A stretch of 64,000 nt of DNA, from contig JAFSMO010000104.1 of assembly GCA_017447865.1 (NCBI GenBank), positions 1 through 64,000 on the forward strand, in the 5' to 3' direction. The translations under genes were made by a program, and so were the position numbers. How positions within the stretch are numbered: position 1 is the first letter of the stretch; each line of letters opens with the position of its first letter. Positions 1-8,640 of this stretch are shown piece by piece. The notes beneath the pieces are model-generated. The model worked only from the letters and a program-made list of their open reading frames with translations. It did no database searches and was not told the origin of the DNA. The stretch is from Thermoguttaceae bacterium (GTDB taxonomy: Bacteria; Planctomycetota; Planctomycetia; Pirellulales; Thermoguttaceae).

Positions 1-41
1 AGCGGCAAATGAAGCCTTCGGCTTCTGTATTGCCGCACTCC
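1..41. repeat. Partial copy of the triple-hairpin repeat
   Basis: These 41 bases are identical to positions 2250-2290, the terminal hairpin of the repeat upstream of the BspA-like gene. The outer stem is GCGGCAAAT paired with a GTATTGCCGC-type arm, the inner stem is GAAGCC/GGCTTC with loop TTC, and it ends in the boundary CCGCACTCC. The rest of the copy lies left of the window. The BspA-like gene is therefore bordered on both sides by the same sequence in the same orientation. Confidence 0.85.
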
Positions 42-54
42 GAAAAACGACGTG

Positions 55-2082
55 CTATTTCGCCTGAAACGAAATATTGTTTTCTTTCGCGTATTTTTCC
101 GCCTCGGACCCTTTCGGCGCGTGGATCGTCAGGTTCGGGCATTTGTCGAACGCATAGGCGGAGATCACCGTCACGCCTCCGTGAATGGTCACGGACGTTA
201 ACGACTCGCAGTCCAGGAACGTGTGCATTTCGATCGCCGTCACACCTTCCGGAATGACGAAGGACGTCAGGGAGCGGCACTCACGGAACGCCGACTCTCC
301 GATTTTTGTCACGCCCTTGGAGAGAGTGACGGACGTTAAAGACGTGCAGCCCTGGAACGTCTGCTTTGCGATCTCCGTCACGCCTTCGGGGATCTCTACG
401 GTCGTTAATCTTTCACAGTTTGAAAACGCCTCGGGTCCAATTACCTTCAGGCCTTCGGGAAGGACGATGGCTTTCAGGGACCTGCAGCCCCAGAACGCAT
501 GCGTTCCGATTGCCGTCACCCCTTCGGGAATGATGACGGATTCCAAGGCATTACAGCCCCAGAAAGCACTCGCTCCGATTGCCGTCACCCCTTCGGGAAT
601 TGTGATGGATTCCAGCGCCTGGCAATCAGTAAAAATCCAATCTTCCAACACGGTCAGTCCTTTAGGAAGGTCGATGGAAGAAAAGGAGCATCCATCGAAC
701 GCGTTCCTTCCGATCGTCTTCACGCTGTCGGGAATGATGACGGACGTTAAAAGGCCGCAGCCTTGAAAAGCGTATGCTTCGATCACCTCCACGCCGTCGG
801 GGATCTGGTATTTTTCCGATGTATTCAGGCAGACGACCAATCTTTTGCCGTCTTTGGTCAGAAGGACGGGACCGTCGGTCCTGAAACAAGGATGGGTGGG
901 TGAAATCCTGCATTCTTTCAAATCGGGACAGTTGCCGAACGCACCCGGGCCAATTTCCCGGACACTCTCAGGGATCGTGACGGATTTTAAGGATAAGCAG
1001 TCCTCGAAGGCGCGCTCTCCAATTTTCGTCACTTTTTCGGGAATCGTGATGGACGTTAAGGAATCGCAAGCCTCGAAAGCGAAGTCTTCAATCACCGTCA
1101 CGCTGTCAGGAATTACGATGGATGTTAAGGAGCAGCAGCCTGAAAATGCGTTCTTTTCAATCACCGTCAAGCCTTCGGGAAGTATGACGGATTTTAAATT
1201 ACAACAACAGCAAAATGCCGAGTCTGGAATTTTCGTCAAGCTTCCGGAAATATCGACAGATTTTAAAGAACCGCACTGCTCAAATGCATTATTTCCAATG
1301 ACCGTCACACTTTGGGGAATGACGATGGATTCCAGGGAATCGCATCCTTCAAAAGCCGTTTCTCCTATCTCCTTCAAGCCTTCGGGAAGGACGACGGACT
1401 TTAAGTGGCTGCATTCAAAGAATGTACAATCTCCAATTTTCGTCACGCCTTCGGGGATATTCACTGAGGTTAATTCATAACAGTCAGAAAACGCGCAATC
1501 TCCAATCTTCTTTACGCTTTTGGGAATGACGGCGGATTTCAGGGATTCGCAGTAGCCAAAAGCATAATCCCCGATCTCCTCCACCCCTTCGGGAATGATG
1601 ACGGATTCCAGAGAATCGCAGGCCTCAAACGCGTTTGCTCCGATTACCTTCACGCCTTTGGGAATGACGATGGTTTCCAGAGACTCGCAGTTATGGAAGG
1701 CATCGTCCCCGATCTCCTTCAAGCCTTCGGGAAGGGTGACGGATTTCAGGGATTCGCAACAGTCAAAAGAGCCCGCTTCGATCTCTGTCAGGCCTTCGGG
1801 AAGGAGGACGGATTTAAGAGAATCGCAAGCCTCAAACGCGTATGCTCCGATCACCTTCACGCCTTTGGGAATGACGACGGATTCGAGAGAATCGCAGTCC
1901 TGGAAGGCCTGCTCCCCAATTTCGGTCGTGCCGTCGGGGATCACGACGTCGGTCTCCTCACCGATGAATTGGATGATTTTCGTCCCTTCCCACTCAAACG
2001 AATCCCGGCTGGTCGAGTTCGAGAGGGCGATCGACGGGAACAGGAGGAAGACGCTGATTAAGGGGATTAAAAAACGAAACAT
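55..2082 (-). CDS. Secreted BspA-type leucine-rich repeat protein
   Basis: The 675-residue product starts with a signal peptide (MFRFLIPLISVFLLFPSIALS) and then consists almost entirely of LRR_5/BspA (Treponema pallidum type) repeats of about 23 residues, with the recurring pattern SVxIPEGVTxIGxxAFxxC. One interruption near the middle (around HPCFRTDGPVLLTKDGKRL) is the usual break in this family, and the C-terminus (GSEAEKYAKEN) is the standard BspA cap. Known family members are surface proteins that bind host or microbial partners; the ligand here cannot be inferred. An upstream in-frame extension to 2337 runs through a hairpin repeat and was rejected; the ATG at 2082 is preceded by AAAGG and is followed directly by the signal peptide. 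The repeats are also highly repetitive at DNA level, so copy number may vary. Confidence 0.9.
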   Translation of the reverse strand: MFRFLIPLISVFLLFPSIALSNSTSRDSFEWEGTKIIQFIGEETDVVIPDGTTEIGEQAFQDCDSLESVVIPKGVKVIGAYAFEACDSLKSVLLPEGLTEIEAGSFDCCESLKSVTLPEGLKEIGDDAFHNCESLETIVIPKGVKVIGANAFEACDSLESVIIPEGVEEIGDYAFGYCESLKSAVIPKSVKKIGDCAFSDCYELTSVNIPEGVTKIGDCTFFECSHLKSVVLPEGLKEIGETAFEGCDSLESIVIPQSVTVIGNNAFEQCGSLKSVDISGSLTKIPDSAFCCCCNLKSVILPEGLTVIEKNAFSGCCSLTSIVIPDSVTVIEDFAFEACDSLTSITIPEKVTKIGERAFEDCLSLKSVTIPESVREIGPGAFGNCPDLKECRISPTHPCFRTDGPVLLTKDGKRLVVCLNTSEKYQIPDGVEVIEAYAFQGCGLLTSVIIPDSVKTIGRNAFDGCSFSSIDLPKGLTVLEDWIFTDCQALESITIPEGVTAIGASAFWGCNALESVIIPEGVTAIGTHAFWGCRSLKAIVLPEGLKVIGPEAFSNCERLTTVEIPEGVTEIAKQTFQGCTSLTSVTLSKGVTKIGESAFRECRSLTSFVIPEGVTAIEMHTFLDCESLTSVTIHGGVTVISAYAFDKCPNLTIHAPKGSEAEKYAKENNISFQAK

Positions 2083-2101
2083 TTGAAGGGACCTTTCATT
2101 T

Positions 2102-2290
2102 GGAGTGCGGTGATACAGTCGCGAAGCGACATTCACCGCTTTCTCTTGCGGCAATACAGCCTCGAAGAGGCATTTGCCGCTGAAGTACGCTGGACGTTTC
2201 TCACGTGAAAACCATTTTTCACGGCCGTATTTTGAGGTCGCTAAGTGAAAGCGGCAAATGAAGCCTTCGGCTTCTGTATTGCCGCACTCC
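2102..2290. repeat. Triple-hairpin intergenic repeat, copy A
   Basis: The element is bounded by GGAGTGCGG and its complement CCGCACTCC. It contains three hairpins at 2107-2139, 2148-2180 and 2251-2285. Each has an outer frame GCGGYRATACA...ATTYRCCGC and an inner stem that differs: GTCGC/GCGAC, GCCTC/GAGGC and GAAGCC/GGCTTC. A spacer of about 70 bases (2181-2250) lies between hairpins 2 and 3. The reverse complement matches copy B at 40865-41052 over its whole length. It lies between the BspA-like gene and the amylase gene. Confidence 0.9.
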
Positions 2291-2300
2291 ATAATGAATT

Positions 2301-3707
2301 TCATTCCACGGCAAAGCCGAACGAGTCGAGCGTCCACGCGCCGTCTTTGATTTCGGCTCCGCGTTCGAGGCGGAACTTGGCCGGGGCCGGGGCGTTTTCA
2401 AGCGTAAAGGTCACCGGGGCCTTTTTCATGTTGAGCACGACCAGGATCTTGCGGCCATCCAGCACACGGTAGAACGAAAGGACCGATTCCGGCGCGGAGT
2501 TTTCCACCCACTCGACCGTTCCGCGGGAGAAGATCGGGTCGCCGCGGCGAAGCGTCGAGAGGGCCGAGACGAAGTGGAGCCGATTCTGGGCCGTTTCGGT
2601 CGGGAGCTTCGACCAATCGATCACGCAGTTCCCGTACTTCGTGCTGCCGTAGAGGGAATGGCGCGAAATGTCGGCGATCTCCTCCCCGCAGTAGAGCATC
2701 GGCACGCCGTCCAGCGTGAAAATCAGCGCCAAAGCCGCGTCCACGCCGGCATTCGTCCAGCGTTTGTCCTGGCGATTGTACCAGTCGTCGTTCGAAATGT
2801 CGTGATTATCGAGGTAGTGCGCAATGCGCGCCCCCTTCGGACGCTGGGCGGTCATTTTCTCCACGCACTCACGCAGGATTTTGGCCGGTTTGTTCTGGTC
2901 GTACACGCCGCGCAGGGCACTGTTGAACGGGAAGCCGTAGTTCAGGTCAAACGCGAAAAGCTGGTCCTCAAGCCGCGTTCCCTCGGCAAAGAAGCAGCAG
3001 TCCGGCTTCACTTTATCGACGCGGCGGCGCGCCTCTTCCCAGAAGTCTAGCGGGATCGCACCCGCGACGTCCATCCGGAAGCCATCGACGTCAAACGTCC
3101 GGACCAGAAACTCCATGTTCCCGTAAAAGTACTCGCGGACCTCCGGCTTCGTAAAGTCGAATTCAGGGAATTTCCAGCGCGTCAGGTGGATCGAGCCGTC
3201 CTCGTTCCGGCGGAAATATTCGGGGTGCGTCTTCACGAGCGTCGCCTCCGGGCCGCAATGGAGGTAAACCAGGTCGAACATGACGTGGAACCCCTGGCGG
3301 TGCGCCTCATCGACGAACGCGCGGACGTCCGCCTCGGTGCCGTATTCCGGGTCGATTTTGTCGTAGTCGTTCATCCGGTACGGGTTTTTCGGGTTTCCGA
3401 GCTTGGACTGGACCTGACGCGGCGACCAGAATTCCTGCCGCATGTCGTCGTCCATCGTGAAGAGCGGGCAGAAGTAGATCACCGTCACGCCGGCTTCTTT
3501 CAGGATCGGGAGTTTCTCTTTGATGGCCGCCACGGTCCCTTCGGGCGTCATGGCGCGCGTGTTGATCTGGTACATGACGGCGTTCTGGATCCACTCGGGC
3601 GACTGCCGGGCCGTCCGCTCGTGAAGCGGTTCCTCCGCGAAAAGCGTGGCCGCCCCAAGTAAAAGGGCGAGGAAGGAAAAACGGGTGAGGAAGGTTGAAA
3701 TTTTCAT
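2301..3707 (-). CDS. Secreted alpha-amylase family (GH13) glycosidase
   Basis: The 468-residue product has a signal peptide (MKISTFLTRFSFLALLLGAATLFA) and a GH13 TIM barrel. Conserved regions are visible in order: region I FDLVYLH (145-150), region II DGFRMD with nucleophile D213, region III FAEG with acid/base E242, and region IV YLDNHD with D303. The opening NAVMYQINTRAMTPEGT is typical of maltogenic or neopullulanase-like enzymes that act on alpha-glucans. A short beta-sandwich C domain follows the barrel. The start at 3707 was chosen over 3761 because the signal peptide begins there. The exact substrate (starch, maltodextrin, trehalose-type) cannot be told from the sequence. Confidence 0.9.
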   Translation of the reverse strand: MKISTFLTRFSFLALLLGAATLFAEEPLHERTARQSPEWIQNAVMYQINTRAMTPEGTVAAIKEKLPILKEAGVTVIYFCPLFTMDDDMRQEFWSPRQVQSKLGNPKNPYRMNDYDKIDPEYGTEADVRAFVDEAHRQGFHVMFDLVYLHCGPEATLVKTHPEYFRRNEDGSIHLTRWKFPEFDFTKPEVREYFYGNMEFLVRTFDVDGFRMDVAGAIPLDFWEEARRRVDKVKPDCCFFAEGTRLEDQLFAFDLNYGFPFNSALRGVYDQNKPAKILRECVEKMTAQRPKGARIAHYLDNHDISNDDWYNRQDKRWTNAGVDAALALIFTLDGVPMLYCGEEIADISRHSLYGSTKYGNCVIDWSKLPTETAQNRLHFVSALSTLRRGDPIFSRGTVEWVENSAPESVLSFYRVLDGRKILVVLNMKKAPVTFTLENAPAPAKFRLERGAEIKDGAWTLDSFGFAVE

Positions 3708-3796
3708 GATTTCATTAAGGGGGGTTAGAGGAAAACGGGAAGAAAGACCACGATTTTTCAATTATACCTGACTTTTCACAAAATGCAACCTCCCCC

Positions 3797-3825
3797 TTGC
3801 TTTTTCCGGAAAAATGTGCTACACT
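3797..3825 (+). promoter_or_regulatory. Sigma70-like promoter for the HAD gene
   Basis: TTGCTT (3797-3802), a 17-base spacer and TACACT (3820-3825) lie about 40 bases before the HAD start codon and are the only good match in the gap. Confidence 0.6.
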
Positions 3826-3865
3826 ATACAAACTTCGAGGTCAAAAAACGGGATGGGCCAAAAAA

Positions 3866-4519
3866 ATGAAAGAATGCTGCAAAGGGATCGTATTCGACTA
3901 TAACGGGACGCTTTTCTGGGACACGCCGCTGCACATCGACGCGTGGTTCAAGTACTGCGCCGAGCGTGGGATCCCGCTCACTCTCGAAGATTTCTACAAG
4001 AAGGTCCACGGCCGAACGAACGAGGCGATCCTGAAGATCCTCTTCGACGGAAAACTCACCCCGGAAGAATCGGCGTTCGAGGCCGAAGAAAAAGAGCGCA
4101 TTTACCGCGAGATCTGCGTCGAGAAAAATCTCCAGCTTGCGGCGGGCGTGGAAGAGCTTCTGGACCACCTGAAGACGGTCGGCCTTCCGTTCACGATCGC
4201 CACGGCGTCGTACCTCTCGAACGTGCAGTTTTTCTACGAGTTTTCGCGCCTGGACCGCTGGTTCCGCTTCGAGGACCTGGTCTTTCTCGACGGCACGATC
4301 CCGGGCAAGCCCGACCCGGCAATGTACCTGAAAGCGATGCAGAAAATCGGCTGCGAGCCGCAAGACGTTTTGATTTTCGAGGACTCCCCGCCCGGCATCC
4401 AGTCCGCCCGCTCAGCCCAGGCCGGAAAAATCATCCTCGTGGACTCCGACGGCCGCGACTACTCCGCGTACCCGTACGAAGTGATTAAAGACTTTCACGA
4501 AGTGCTGGACCGATTCTGA
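3866..4519 (+). CDS. HAD-superfamily hydrolase, beta-phosphoglucomutase-like
   Basis: The 217-residue protein has the layout of HAD subfamily I with an alpha-helical cap. Motif I is FDYNGTLF, motif II lies near TIATAS, K of motif III is in PGKPDP, and motif IV is IFEDSPPGI. The second acidic residue of motif I (normally DxD) is Asn13, so the usual acid/base Asp is absent; a DxNGT subfamily of HAD phosphatases is known, so this is probably a functional variant. The substrate is likely a small phosphorylated sugar or similar metabolite (inference). The ATG at 3866 lies downstream of the promoter, whereas the longer reading from 3797 begins inside it. Confidence 0.85.
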   Translation: MKECCKGIVFDYNGTLFWDTPLHIDAWFKYCAERGIPLTLEDFYKKVHGRTNEAILKILFDGKLTPEESAFEAEEKERIYREICVEKNLQLAAGVEELLDHLKTVGLPFTIATASYLSNVQFFYEFSRLDRWFRFEDLVFLDGTIPGKPDPAMYLKAMQKIGCEPQDVLIFEDSPPGIQSARSAQAGKIILVDSDGRDYSAYPYEVIKDFHEVLDRF

Positions 4520-4522
4520 TTC

Positions 4523-4650
4523 AATTAGGAATTCGTAATGCGTAATGCGTAATTGAAAAAAGCCTTCGGCTTTTTATGGGTTGAAGTCTTTCTGAAGTCC
4601 ACGTTACGCGCCAGCGTAATTACGAATTACGCATTACGAATTACGCATTA
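4523..4650. repeat. Heptamer-armed repeat, copy 1
   Basis: The left arm (4523-4554) and right arm (4618-4650) are inverted and made of heptamers of the form AATNCGT. The core (4555-4617) begins with hairpin AAAAGCC-TTC-GGCTTTT, continues with TTGAAGTCTTTCTGAAG and ends with hairpin TTACGC-GCCA-GCGTAA. It fills the gap between the convergent HAD and giant coiled-coil genes, and the first hairpin with its T-run could serve as a bidirectional terminator. Confidence 0.9.
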
Positions 4651-4651
4651 A

Positions 4652-7600
4652 TCAGTTTTTCTCCGTCGCCATTTCGTGGACGATTTTGCGGAGTTTCTCC
4701 TGCTGGGTGGAGAGGCCGCGGATGATGTCCACTTCCGAGGCGGGCGTGTTTTGCGTCCGCTTCCAGATACGGACCTCGGCCGAGCGGATCATCTTCAGCT
4801 CCGCGATGCGGTCGATCAGGGCGGAGTCCATGTCGCCTCCGGCGTCGCCGTCCATGCCCTGCGAGTCGTCCTCCTCCATTTTGCGCTCCGTCTCCTCAAC
4901 GGCCGCGAGCATTTCCTCAAGGGCCTGGATGATGTCCACCTCAAGGCCAAGAGTCACCGAATCGACGCGGGCTTTGCCGAGGAATTCCGTCACGCGGTTC
5001 ATGTCGAGCGTCGTGTCGGTCAGAAGCTCGACCATCATCCGGGCGCGGCCGTCTTCGCGAAGCATGGCAAGAAGCGCTTCGGCCTTCATCCCCAATTCCC
5101 GTTCACGACGGGACAGACGCGCGGTCTCGTCCTTGAAATCGACGCCGCGTTTTTCCTGCGGGATCCCGTCCAGGCGCTTCGTGTCGTCGTGGATCCCTCG
5201 CTGGAGCTGGATCATCACCTTGAGCTGCGTCTCGATCTGGGCGAGCGACCGCTTCATCTCCTCCTCGCGCATCTGACGCAGAATTTCCTCAAGCTCGGCT
5301 TTCGCCTGCTCGAGTTCTTCAAGGGCTTTTTTCTGTTCTTCCTGAGCACCGCTTCGGTTGGTTTCCTCCAGTTTTTCACGCGCGGCGTCCATGCGCTTCT
5401 GGGCCTCACGCAGGGAGTCGGAAAGGGACTTTTCGCCCTGCTGCGAGTTTTCACCCTGCTGCGAGTCGGAATTTTCACCCTGGTTTCCATCCTGCGGCGA
5501 GTTTTCGCCATCCTGGGAGTTTTCACCCTTCTGGGAATTCTCGCCTTCCTGGGACTTTTCACCATCCTGCGATTTTTCGCCGTCCTGTGAGTTTTCACCC
5601 GACTGGTTTTCGGACTGGTTGGCCTTTTCCTCGTCGGAGATCTTGCGGGCGAGTTCACCCGTTTTTTGGGCGGCGGCGTCCTGGTCCTTGGCGATCTCAC
5701 GCACGTCACGGGCGCGGCGGGTCCGGCCCTCAAGCGCCTGCTGCTCGCGGATGCGCTCGTTGAGTTCCTTCAGATGCGCACGGAGGCGTTCCGTTTCGGA
5801 CTGGAGGCGCTGGTTCCGGTCTTCCGTCTCGAGTTTCTCCAGGATTTTCTTGAGGTCCGGGATCAGCTTTTTCGTGCCGTCCGACGCCTTGGAGTATTCT
5901 TTCTCCGCGAGCTGGCGGGCGATCTCTTCCATGCGCGAGCCGATGCGCATTTCGTCGCTCATCTGGCGCGCGTCCTTCAAAAGATTCGCATGGGCCGGGT
6001 CGTTCCGGAGCATTTCGAGCATCTGCGGGATCTTCTCGTCCCAAAGATTGAACGTCCGCAGGATCTCCAGCTTGCGTTCCAAAAGACGGTCCGTCGGCTG
6101 AGCTTCCGCGGGCTTTTCGGCCTCGCCAGACTCGGCGTTCTCGGCCGGTTTTTCAGAGTCAGCCGGTTGATCCGCATCCGGTTTGGGCGCGGCTTCGGGC
6201 TGGTCGTCGTCATCGTCATCGTCGTCATCATCGTCGCCGGCCAGATCCGCCAGCGCGGAACGGTTCTGCTTCTGGATTTCGAGCTGGAGCTCTTCTTCCT
6301 GCCGGACGATCGTGCGCATGAGCTCGACCATCTCGCTGAAGTCCTGCATTTTCAGCATTTTCTCGCGGACCGCAGCCAGAAGGAACAGAATCCCGTCCAT
6401 CTGCACGACGGCTTTTGCATGGAGCGTCTTCGCGGTCGGCAAATCGTTCGCGTCGATGGCGGCGCGCAGATCGGTCAGCGTCGTTTCCAGCTCGGGGATC
6501 TGCTTCGTGTGGAGCGTCACCAGCGGCTTGCGGATCCCCTCCTCCAAACGATCCAGCCACGACGGAGAGTCGATCCGATTGTTCACCATCTGGAGGCAAA
6601 TATTCTCGACGCTCTCCGCGATCCCGAAGAATTCGTGCGAGTTCTTCCGGTTATTCTGGATCACGCGCTCGGTCCTGTAGCTCTGCAGTTCCTGGAGCGA
6701 TTCTTCCTCGTTTTCCTGGTTTTCGGCGTTTTCAGTTTTTTCGGAAGGTTGAGTCTCGGGAGTCGAATTTTGCGGAGCGTCAAAAGTGAGCGTTCCAAGC
6801 GTTTCACGTGAATCCCGGACTTCGCCCAGCGCCGCGTCGAAAAGCTGGCCCAGAACTGCTTCACGGCCCTCCAGATTCCAGCGAAGCTGCTCCGGCGAGA
6901 CGACCTCGAGCGTGACCGGCTGCGAGCGACCCACACGACGCGCAGCAGGTTCCCGGTCGTTGCGGTCTTCCGCCGCCATGAAGATTTGGAAATGATCCTT
7001 CTCTTTCAGGCCCAGTTCCGCCACATCGAGCGCCGAAGTTTCGATGGAACCGTCAAGCACCAATTCAAGCGGCGGCGCGGTCTGTTCATCCGGCCACTCG
7101 GCCAGACGGCGGACTCCCTTCGGTCCCTCTTGCGAGGCGGGTTTTTCCGCTCCGGAATCGGATTCAATGCCGATTTCGGCGTCCAAATCCGCGACGGGCC
7201 GTTCCGTCTGCCAGACGAATGAGACGGATTTCAGCCCAAAATCGTCGGTGATTCGGCCTTTCATCGGGATTCGGGCATTTGCCGTGATGCAGTCGCCGAT
7301 CCCCCACGGCGTGACTTCCAACTGCGGGACCGAGTCCTCCTCGACCGCAAGATTGAGTTTGATCGGCGCGGGCGAAACGATCCCGTCCTCGTCGTGCAGC
7401 GTGAAAAGAAGCGTTAAATCGTTTTCGAAAACTCCCAACGGGACGCTGAATTCCCGGCGGGATTCCAGGATCTGGGCCTCCAGAATCTTTTCCTCGGCCG
7501 CGTTTCCTCCGCCGGCCTGAGCCTTGGTGGCGTCAACCGCGGTCAGGGTTTTATTGGCTTCACCGAAAACTGTGATTTTCGTCCCCGCAGGAACTGCCTG

Positions 7601-8584
7601 AACCGCGCCGGGTTTGATCGTCTGGGGGGTCAACGCCGTATAGGCTGGAAATTCAAGACGAAGCGAAAGAGCGGCCGTCGGCGAGTCCACGACCTCAACG
7701 CGCAAACCTCGGACGGAAGCGTCGCCGCCCGTCAGGTCAAAATCGAAAGATTTCAGCACGCCGCGGAAAGTGTAGGTAAAATCGGCCCATTCGCCCTCTT
7801 CCGTGAACGTTTCGTTTTCACGTTCCATCGAGACGCGGTCGCGGATCCCGTCCTCGGTTTTGTACGAGAAATACACGGTCCGAAGGACTTCATTCAAGTG
7901 CCGGCCTTTACTCACGGTCTCGGCGGAAATGCCGGCGCGGACGCGGATCTGAACGTCCGACCCGCACGCAACTTTCATCTTTCCGGAACGCAGATTTTCC
8001 GGGAGTTCCATCTGGACGAGCCGCGGCCAGGGCGTCTCCGAAAGGGCGATGAAACGCTCGGTCCAAATGTGAAAGAGTTCCGGCGCTCCAATCATGAAAC
8101 CCCCGACCGAGGTCGCCGCCAGCACGGCCCCGAGAAGACCAAGGATCAAAGGCTTGAAGCGGAAAAGCGGGCGGAAACGGAACTGCGCCAAACGCTCCGT
8201 CAGCTCCGACTGCGTCTTGGCGAGAAATTCGTCGCGGAAGGTGGAATCCTCCACGCGTTCCGGCTCGACGAGCGTCAGCAGGGCGTCGTCAAAGTCGGGG
8301 AAACGTTTTTCCAAAAGCACGGCCAGGCCGTGGTCGTTGATCGGTTTGAAAACGGGTTTCAGAACGACCCGGACGAAATCCCAAATCAGAAAAAGGGCCG
8401 CCAGCACCAGAAAAGTTCCACGCACGGTTGAGGACGGCTCAAAAATCCGGTCGGCCAGAAGCGAAAACCAGAAAAGCAGTCCGAGGTGGAACGTCCAAAG
8501 CCCCACGCCCTCCGCAGCGAGGTAAAAACGGATTTTGCGGCGAAGATTCTGAAAAAGACGCTGGATTTCTTGAGGAACGGCCAT
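4652..8584 (-). CDS. Giant membrane-anchored coiled-coil protein (DUF4175-like)
   Basis: The product of about 1310 residues has two transmembrane segments near the N-terminus (around FHLGLLFWFSLLADRIF and GTFLVLAALFLIWDFVRVV) and one near residue 155 (LILGLLGAVLAATSVGGFMI). It then has a large extracytoplasmic region of beta-rich domains followed by charged coiled coils. Low-complexity segments include an eleven-residue aspartate run and about nine tandem GENSQ/GEKSQ-type pentamer-hexamer repeats. This architecture matches planctomycete proteins encoded with MoxR/DUF58/VWA genes and annotated DUF4175 or hypothetical; function is not established. The ATG at 8584 begins MAVPQEIQRLF; a TTG at 8623 would add 13 residues and has no ribosome binding site. 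It lies 56 bases downstream of the GT2-like gene, probably in one operon. Confidence 0.8.
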   Translation of the reverse strand: MAVPQEIQRLFQNLRRKIRFYLAAEGVGLWTFHLGLLFWFSLLADRIFEPSSTVRGTFLVLAALFLIWDFVRVVLKPVFKPINDHGLAVLLEKRFPDFDDALLTLVEPERVEDSTFRDEFLAKTQSELTERLAQFRFRPLFRFKPLILGLLGAVLAATSVGGFMIGAPELFHIWTERFIALSETPWPRLVQMELPENLRSGKMKVACGSDVQIRVRAGISAETVSKGRHLNEVLRTVYFSYKTEDGIRDRVSMERENETFTEEGEWADFTYTFRGVLKSFDFDLTGGDASVRGLRVEVVDSPTAALSLRLEFPAYTALTPQTIKPGAVQAVPAGTKITVFGEANKTLTAVDATKAQAGGGNAAEEKILEAQILESRREFSVPLGVFENDLTLLFTLHDEDGIVSPAPIKLNLAVEEDSVPQLEVTPWGIGDCITANARIPMKGRITDDFGLKSVSFVWQTERPVADLDAEIGIESDSGAEKPASQEGPKGVRRLAEWPDEQTAPPLELVLDGSIETSALDVAELGLKEKDHFQIFMAAEDRNDREPAARRVGRSQPVTLEVVSPEQLRWNLEGREAVLGQLFDAALGEVRDSRETLGTLTFDAPQNSTPETQPSEKTENAENQENEEESLQELQSYRTERVIQNNRKNSHEFFGIAESVENICLQMVNNRIDSPSWLDRLEEGIRKPLVTLHTKQIPELETTLTDLRAAIDANDLPTAKTLHAKAVVQMDGILFLLAAVREKMLKMQDFSEMVELMRTIVRQEEELQLEIQKQNRSALADLAGDDDDDDDDDDDQPEAAPKPDADQPADSEKPAENAESGEAEKPAEAQPTDRLLERKLEILRTFNLWDEKIPQMLEMLRNDPAHANLLKDARQMSDEMRIGSRMEEIARQLAEKEYSKASDGTKKLIPDLKKILEKLETEDRNQRLQSETERLRAHLKELNERIREQQALEGRTRRARDVREIAKDQDAAAQKTGELARKISDEEKANQSENQSGENSQDGEKSQDGEKSQEGENSQKGENSQDGENSPQDGNQGENSDSQQGENSQQGEKSLSDSLREAQKRMDAAREKLEETNRSGAQEEQKKALEELEQAKAELEEILRQMREEEMKRSLAQIETQLKVMIQLQRGIHDDTKRLDGIPQEKRGVDFKDETARLSRRERELGMKAEALLAMLREDGRARMMVELLTDTTLDMNRVTEFLGKARVDSVTLGLEVDIIQALEEMLAAVEETERKMEEDDSQGMDGDAGGDMDSALIDRIAELKMIRSAEVRIWKRTQNTPASEVDIIRGLSTQQEKLRKIVHEMATEKN

Positions 8585-8640
8585 GAGATCAATTCTTTGG
8601 GAAAAACGGGTGAAAATTTTCAAATTAAATCATCGGAAAA

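Noticed and set aside
2083..2337. N-terminal extension of the BspA-like protein
   Set aside because: It reads through a hairpin repeat that recurs in other gaps, and the signal peptide would be internal.
4523..4650. CRISPR-like array
   Set aside because: Units are 7 bases, directly adjacent without spacers, arms are inverted and no cas genes are present.
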